Shown: positions 7,757 to 10,119 of the stretch, one piece after another
How positions within the stretch are numbered: the stretch's first letter is position 1
How the letters are laid out: the number at the start of each line of letters is the position of its first letter
Notes under the pieces: model-generated
Database searches by the model: none
What the model was told of the DNA's origin: nothing
What the model saw: only the letters and a program-made list of their open reading frames with translations
NCBI GenBank assembly: GCA_016712635.1
Contig: JADJQS010000011.1
Location: 1 to 10,119 of the forward strand
Direction: 5' to 3'
Length of the DNA: 10,119 nucleotides
From: Gammaproteobacteria bacterium
Lineage (GTDB): Bacteria; Pseudomonadota; Gammaproteobacteria; SZUA-140
Translations under genes and position numbers: made by a program

Positions 7757-8067
7757 GCGCGGGATAACGTGCAGGTAATCCGCGTGATGTTGCCCGCGTG
7801 AGAATTCATCATGGAGGTCGAGTGTCTCGTCAATGCCATGGCGTCCGTGCCGGTTCGTGACAGCTGGAGGTGCTGTGGCCTGCATATCCCCGCGAGACGG
7901 GATCCCGCGTGCGCGGCAGCAGGGTGGTCCGCCGGGGCCGCTCTTCAGTCTTATCTTGCGGCGAAGATGAAAATGCTTAAGAATTCTATCGATTCCGCAC
8001 CCCCGGCGTCCACCCGGTAAGGCGCCCGCGGTGAAACAGGCGGCCGGATCCACGGCAAAGGGGTTAC
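7757..8067. promoter_or_regulatory. Divergent promoter region between antiporter and universal stress protein
   Basis: This 311-base gap must carry both divergent promoters. It is locally more AT-rich around 7950-7995 than the surrounding genes. Weak sigma-70-like candidates are TTGACG on the minus strand (plus positions 7828-7833) toward the antiporter, and TTGCGG (7956-7961) with TAAGAA (7978-7983, 16-base spacing) toward the stress gene. Neither has a good -10. A 10-base palindrome CGGGATCCCG lies at 7898-7907. I see no tRNA, small RNA or convincing gene here; open frames across it are shadows. Confidence 0.4.
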
Positions 8068-8955
8068 ATGATGGCACGCATCAAACGATTGCTGGCGGCC
8101 ACCGACCTGTCGGCGCCCGCGCGCCATGCGGCGGAGCGGGCGGCGCTGCTCGCCACAGAGGCGGGGGGTACGCTCGATCTGCTGCACGTCATCGCCGCGG
8201 GTCCGCTGGGCAAGCTGCGTCAGCTTGTGCGCGAGGTTCCTGCGGACGCCGAGCAACGCCTGGTCGACGCTGTTCGGGAGGAAGTGCGCCAACTGGCCGG
8301 GAATCTGCTGAGCCAGCACGGCGTGACCGCCGGCGTGCATGTCGTGCTGGGCACGGTTATACATCGCCTGAACGAGGAAGCGGATGCCTTGGGGGCAGAC
8401 CTGATCGTACTGGGCGCCCGCGGCACGAGCTTCGTGCAGCATCTGCTGCTTGGCTCGACTGCGGAAAAGATGGTGAGCCGGGCCGCGCGCCCGCTGCTGG
8501 TGGTCAAGCAGCCGCCACACGAGAGGTATCGCAGGCTGTTGGTACCGATCGATTTCTCGCCGGCCTCGCTGCCTGCGCTCAGGCTGGCGCGTGCGCTGGC
8601 GCCCGCGGCCGAACTCGTGCTGCTGCACGCCTTTGACGTGCCCTTCGAGGGCAAGTTGCGCCTCGCCGGGGTCTCGGAAGAAGCCGTGACATATTATCGC
8701 GCCGCGGCACGGGACGAGGCACTGCAGAGGATGCGCGAGCTGCTTGCCGGGGCCGGTATCGCACTGGAGGAGGCGCGCCTGCTTGTGCGGCACGGAGATC
8801 CTTGGCGGAATATCGTCGAGCAGGAACAGGAACAGGATTGCGATCTAATCGTGATGGGCCGGCACGGCGAAGGCATGCTTGAGGAGTTTTTCCTGGGCAG
8901 CGTTACGAAGCGCGTGCTGATGGACTGTCAGGCTGACGTACTGGTGTCGGTGTGA
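8068..8955 (+). CDS. Tandem-domain universal stress protein (UspA family)
   Basis: This 295-aa cytoplasmic protein contains two Usp domains in tandem. Domain 1 runs from about residue 5 (IKRLLAATDLS) to 147 (RPLLVVKQ). Domain 2 runs from about 155 (RRLLVPIDFSPAS) to the end (VLVSV). Both retain the ATP-binding signature G-x2-G-x9-G-S: GARG at 116-119 with GS at 129-130, and GRHG at 264-267 with GS at 277-278. Both domains may therefore bind nucleotide. AAAGGGG (about 8057-8063) is a good ribosome-binding site for ATG 8068, and ATG 8071 is nearly equivalent. Usp proteins often sit beside CPA2 antiporters and other transporters, and a divergent antiporter gene is next door, so a joint role in ion or stress homeostasis is plausible. 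The gene is intact. Confidence 0.92.
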   Translation: MMARIKRLLAATDLSAPARHAAERAALLATEAGGTLDLLHVIAAGPLGKLRQLVREVPADAEQRLVDAVREEVRQLAGNLLSQHGVTAGVHVVLGTVIHRLNEEADALGADLIVLGARGTSFVQHLLLGSTAEKMVSRAARPLLVVKQPPHERYRRLLVPIDFSPASLPALRLARALAPAAELVLLHAFDVPFEGKLRLAGVSEEAVTYYRAAARDEALQRMRELLAGAGIALEEARLLVRHGDPWRNIVEQEQEQDCDLIVMGRHGEGMLEEFFLGSVTKRVLMDCQADVLVSV

Positions 8956-9025
8956 GCCCCGTCGTATCGCCACAGGCTGGTCGTATGACGGGATTATTCG
9001 GTTTGGCAACAAACATGAGCGGGAT

Positions 9026-9478
9026 ATGGGTGAGAAAGAGGAAAACTGGCGAAGATCGGCGGGCATTCCGGTCGACGGATCATTACCTCGCGCTGTTCGC
9101 CATCGGCGCCACCGTGGTATGGTCGGTCAGCACGAGTACATCGGCATCGTCGAAAAGCGGTTGGCGCTGACCTGAAGGACATCCTGCTGCTGTCCATCTA
9201 CCTGGAATTCGGCGCGATGATCGACGGCTTCAAGAGCAACAAACTCCCCAGGCAGTTCCTGATCTTCACCGCCATCACCGCCCTGGCGCGGCACTCGGCA
9301 GGATCACGGACGTGCAGAAGGAACTCACGGAATTCTGGCTCTATCTCTACCTCGCAGACCGGCGATCCTGCTGCTGAGCGGGCATAAAACCACCATCGCG
9401 TACGCGGAAAAGCGATACGGCAGCCCGGAAGACGGCATCGAACGCAGGCCGAAGTTCCCGCGCAGTAATCGCCAGTGA
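9026..9478 (+). CDS. PsiE-family (phosphate-starvation-inducible) membrane protein, frame-disrupted
   Basis: Translated pieces in successive frames join into one small membrane protein of the PsiE type: MGEKEENWRRSAGIPVD, then DHYLALFAIGATVVWSV, then HEYIGIVEKRLALT, then LKDILLLSIYLEFGAMI and FLIFTAITALAR, then ELTEFWLYLYL and finally AILLLSGHKTTIAYAEK. The LKDILLL-IYLE-GAM and FITAITALAR-like stretches are characteristic of the family. About five single-base shifts are needed: an extra base near 9077, and missing bases near 9130, at the CC of 9171-9172, near 9294 and near 9358. Corrected length is about 151 aa, ending at TGA 9476-9478. ATG 9026 is the likeliest start; ATG 9015 is in another frame. 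The biochemical role of PsiE is not established. The bases 8956-9025 before it hold nothing else I recognise. Confidence 0.72.
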
Positions 9479-9564
9479 CTGAGTGAATGCGGAAAAGGGA
9501 TGGATTTAACCATCTAAATCCGCCCCCTCCCTTTCGAATGGGGACAGATTTATAAATCTGTCCC
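9479..9564. other. Convergent intergenic region carrying a hairpin doublet
   Basis: This short region separates the ends of the psiE-type gene and rsgA. It is clearly more AT-rich than the genes and consists mostly of two related inverted repeats. There is no room for another gene. Confidence 0.7.
9497..9526. repeat. Imperfect inverted repeat, REP-like copy 1
   Basis: GGGATGGATTTA (9497-9508) pairs with TAAATCCGCCCC (9515-9526) across a six-base loop ACCATC. The stem is 12 positions with one G-T pair and one mismatch. An alternative outer stem also exists: AAAGGGA at 9494-9500 against TCCCTTT at 9528-9534. The arm sequences closely resemble those of the perfect palindrome 13 bases downstream, so the two are probably diverged copies. 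Confidence 0.75.
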
Positions 9565-9565
9565 C
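9540..9565. repeat. Perfect 26-base palindrome, REP-like copy 2 / bidirectional terminator candidate
   Basis: The half-site GGGGACAGATTTA (9540-9552) is followed immediately by its exact reverse complement (9553-9565). As RNA it would form a strong hairpin on either strand. It sits between two convergent genes, and its last base is the final base of the rsgA stop codon, so it is well placed to end transcription both ways. There is no T-run after it on the plus strand. GGAC at the foot of a hairpin is also one of the conserved tetranucleotides of REP elements mobilised by REP-associated tyrosine transposases. No such transposase is in the window. Confidence 0.85.
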
Positions 9566-10119
9566 TAGTCGTACTCCACCGCCGGCAGCCTGTGCAGGAT
9601 CTCGCGGTAACTGTCCAGGCGCAGCCGGCTGATCTTCCCCCGCTCCCGGGCGAGCGCGATCGCGCAACCGGGTTCGCCGTCGTGTATGCAGTCGCGGAAT
9701 TTGCAGTCGCCCAGGAAGGGCCAAATTCAGGAAAGCCCCGCGCCAGCTCGGCGGGACTGATGTGCCACAGCCTGAATTCGCGCACGCCGGGCGAATCGAT
9801 GATTTCCTTTGCCCGGCAGGTCAGCCAGGAGGGTGCTGGTGGTGGTGTGGCGATCCGCTGCCGGCCCCGGAGCCAGTTCGCCGGACGCGGATCTCCAGTT
9901 CGGGCAGCAGCGACTGCAGCAGCGTGGTGACCTTCCGATGCCGGACCCGCCGGACGAACACGCTGGTCCTGGGCCGTGCAGCCGCGCGCACAGTCCGGAC
10001 AGGCCGAGCTGCGCCGTCCTGGCGCTGAGGAAAATGCGGTCGAATCCCACCGCGCGGTAGCCGCCCATCTCATCCCGCAGCTTCATCGCCAGGGTTTCAT
10101 CGGATCAGGTCGAATTTGT
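9565..10119 (-). CDS. rsgA: RsgA, ribosome small-subunit assembly GTPase, C-terminal part, partial and frame-disrupted
   Basis: RsgA is a circularly permuted GTPase that acts late in 30S ribosome maturation. The 5' end lies beyond the window. The motif order fits the permuted GTPase: the end of an NKFDL-like G4 at the window edge (about 10106-10119), LRDEMGGYRAVGFDRIFLSART with G5, a P-loop GGSGIG (near 9928-9945), TTTSTLL (G2 region), and IIDSPGVREFRLWHIS with DSPG (G3) at 9786-9797. The zinc knuckle follows at 9664-9705, matching the family's C-x4-C-x-H-x5-C exactly (CKFRDC, IH, DGEPGC). The protein ends KISRLRLDSYREILHRLPAVEYD with TAG at 9567-9565. At least four single-base shifts break the frame, among them near 9715, around 9800-9870, near 9947 and near 10100. 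In proteobacteria this gene often neighbours orn, which would lie outside. Confidence 0.9.

Noticed and set aside
6458..7801. Plus-strand open frame of 447 codons opposite the antiporter
   Set aside because: It is antisense to the conserved transport domain, extremely rich in Arg/Gln/Glu/Asp, and has no recognisable motifs. This is typical of a GC-rich shadow frame.
7757..8077. N-terminal extension of the antiporter to 8077
   Set aside because: The extra residues are hydrophilic, unlike CPA2 proteins, and cross the divergent promoter region. ATG 7756 matches the family start.
9198..10073. Long minus-strand open frame of 291 codons spanning rsgA and the antisense of psiE
   Set aside because: It mixes one frame of RsgA (with IIDSPGVREF) with antisense psiE sequence, because an indel bypasses the true rsgA stop at 9565-9567. 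It is a chimeric artefact, not a gene.
1..10119. CRISPR array, tRNA/rRNA genes, phage genes or intact insertion sequence
   Set aside because: I saw no regularly spaced repeats, no tRNA-like structures and no transposase, integrase or phage structural motifs on either strand.

Overview
The window is GC-rich and densely coding. The order dnaX–ybaB–recR, the protein similarities (a close NsrR, an RsgA with the proteobacterial zinc knuckle) and the gene content point to a gammaproteobacterium, perhaps of the Chromatiales/Ectothiorhodospiraceae type. That placement is inferred from gene order and composition, not from a marker-gene tree.

Layout. Positions 1-1060 (+) hold the last codons of dnaX, then ybaB/ebfC and recR, the conserved replication/recombination block. 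Downstream on the same strand come a secreted PQQ-type sugar dehydrogenase (1065-2237), a small four-helix membrane protein of unknown role (2277-2679), an NsrR-type Rrf2 regulator (2742-3182), a glutamate-cysteine-ligase-like carboxylate-amine ligase (3222-4670) and an aspartoacylase/M14-type metallohydrolase (4690-5703). A KefC-like CPA2 cation/proton antiporter with a C-terminal RCK module (5781-7756, minus) converges on this run. It is divergent from a tandem-domain universal stress protein (8068-8955, +). A PsiE-family membrane protein (about 9026-9478, +) then converges on rsgA (9565 to the window end, minus). A doublet of related inverted repeats lies between them.

How the genes may work together. 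The ligase and hydrolase look like a make-and-trim pair for an unidentified amide-linked small molecule. They sit beside a KefC-like transporter, and the best-known members of that family are gated by glutathione-type molecules. A universal stress protein follows, and an NO/Fe-S-type regulator lies upstream. A stress-response neighbourhood built around a gamma-glutamyl-like metabolite is a reasonable hypothesis, but nothing here shows the substrate.

Sequence quality. Five genes (ybaB, the small membrane protein, the antiporter, psiE, rsgA) are broken by single-base insertions or deletions, often at homopolymers. In each, conserved protein sequence continues across the breaks in shifted frames. 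The six remaining complete genes are intact. I read this as local sequencing or assembly error rather than gene decay, and I give gene spans that bridge the shifts.
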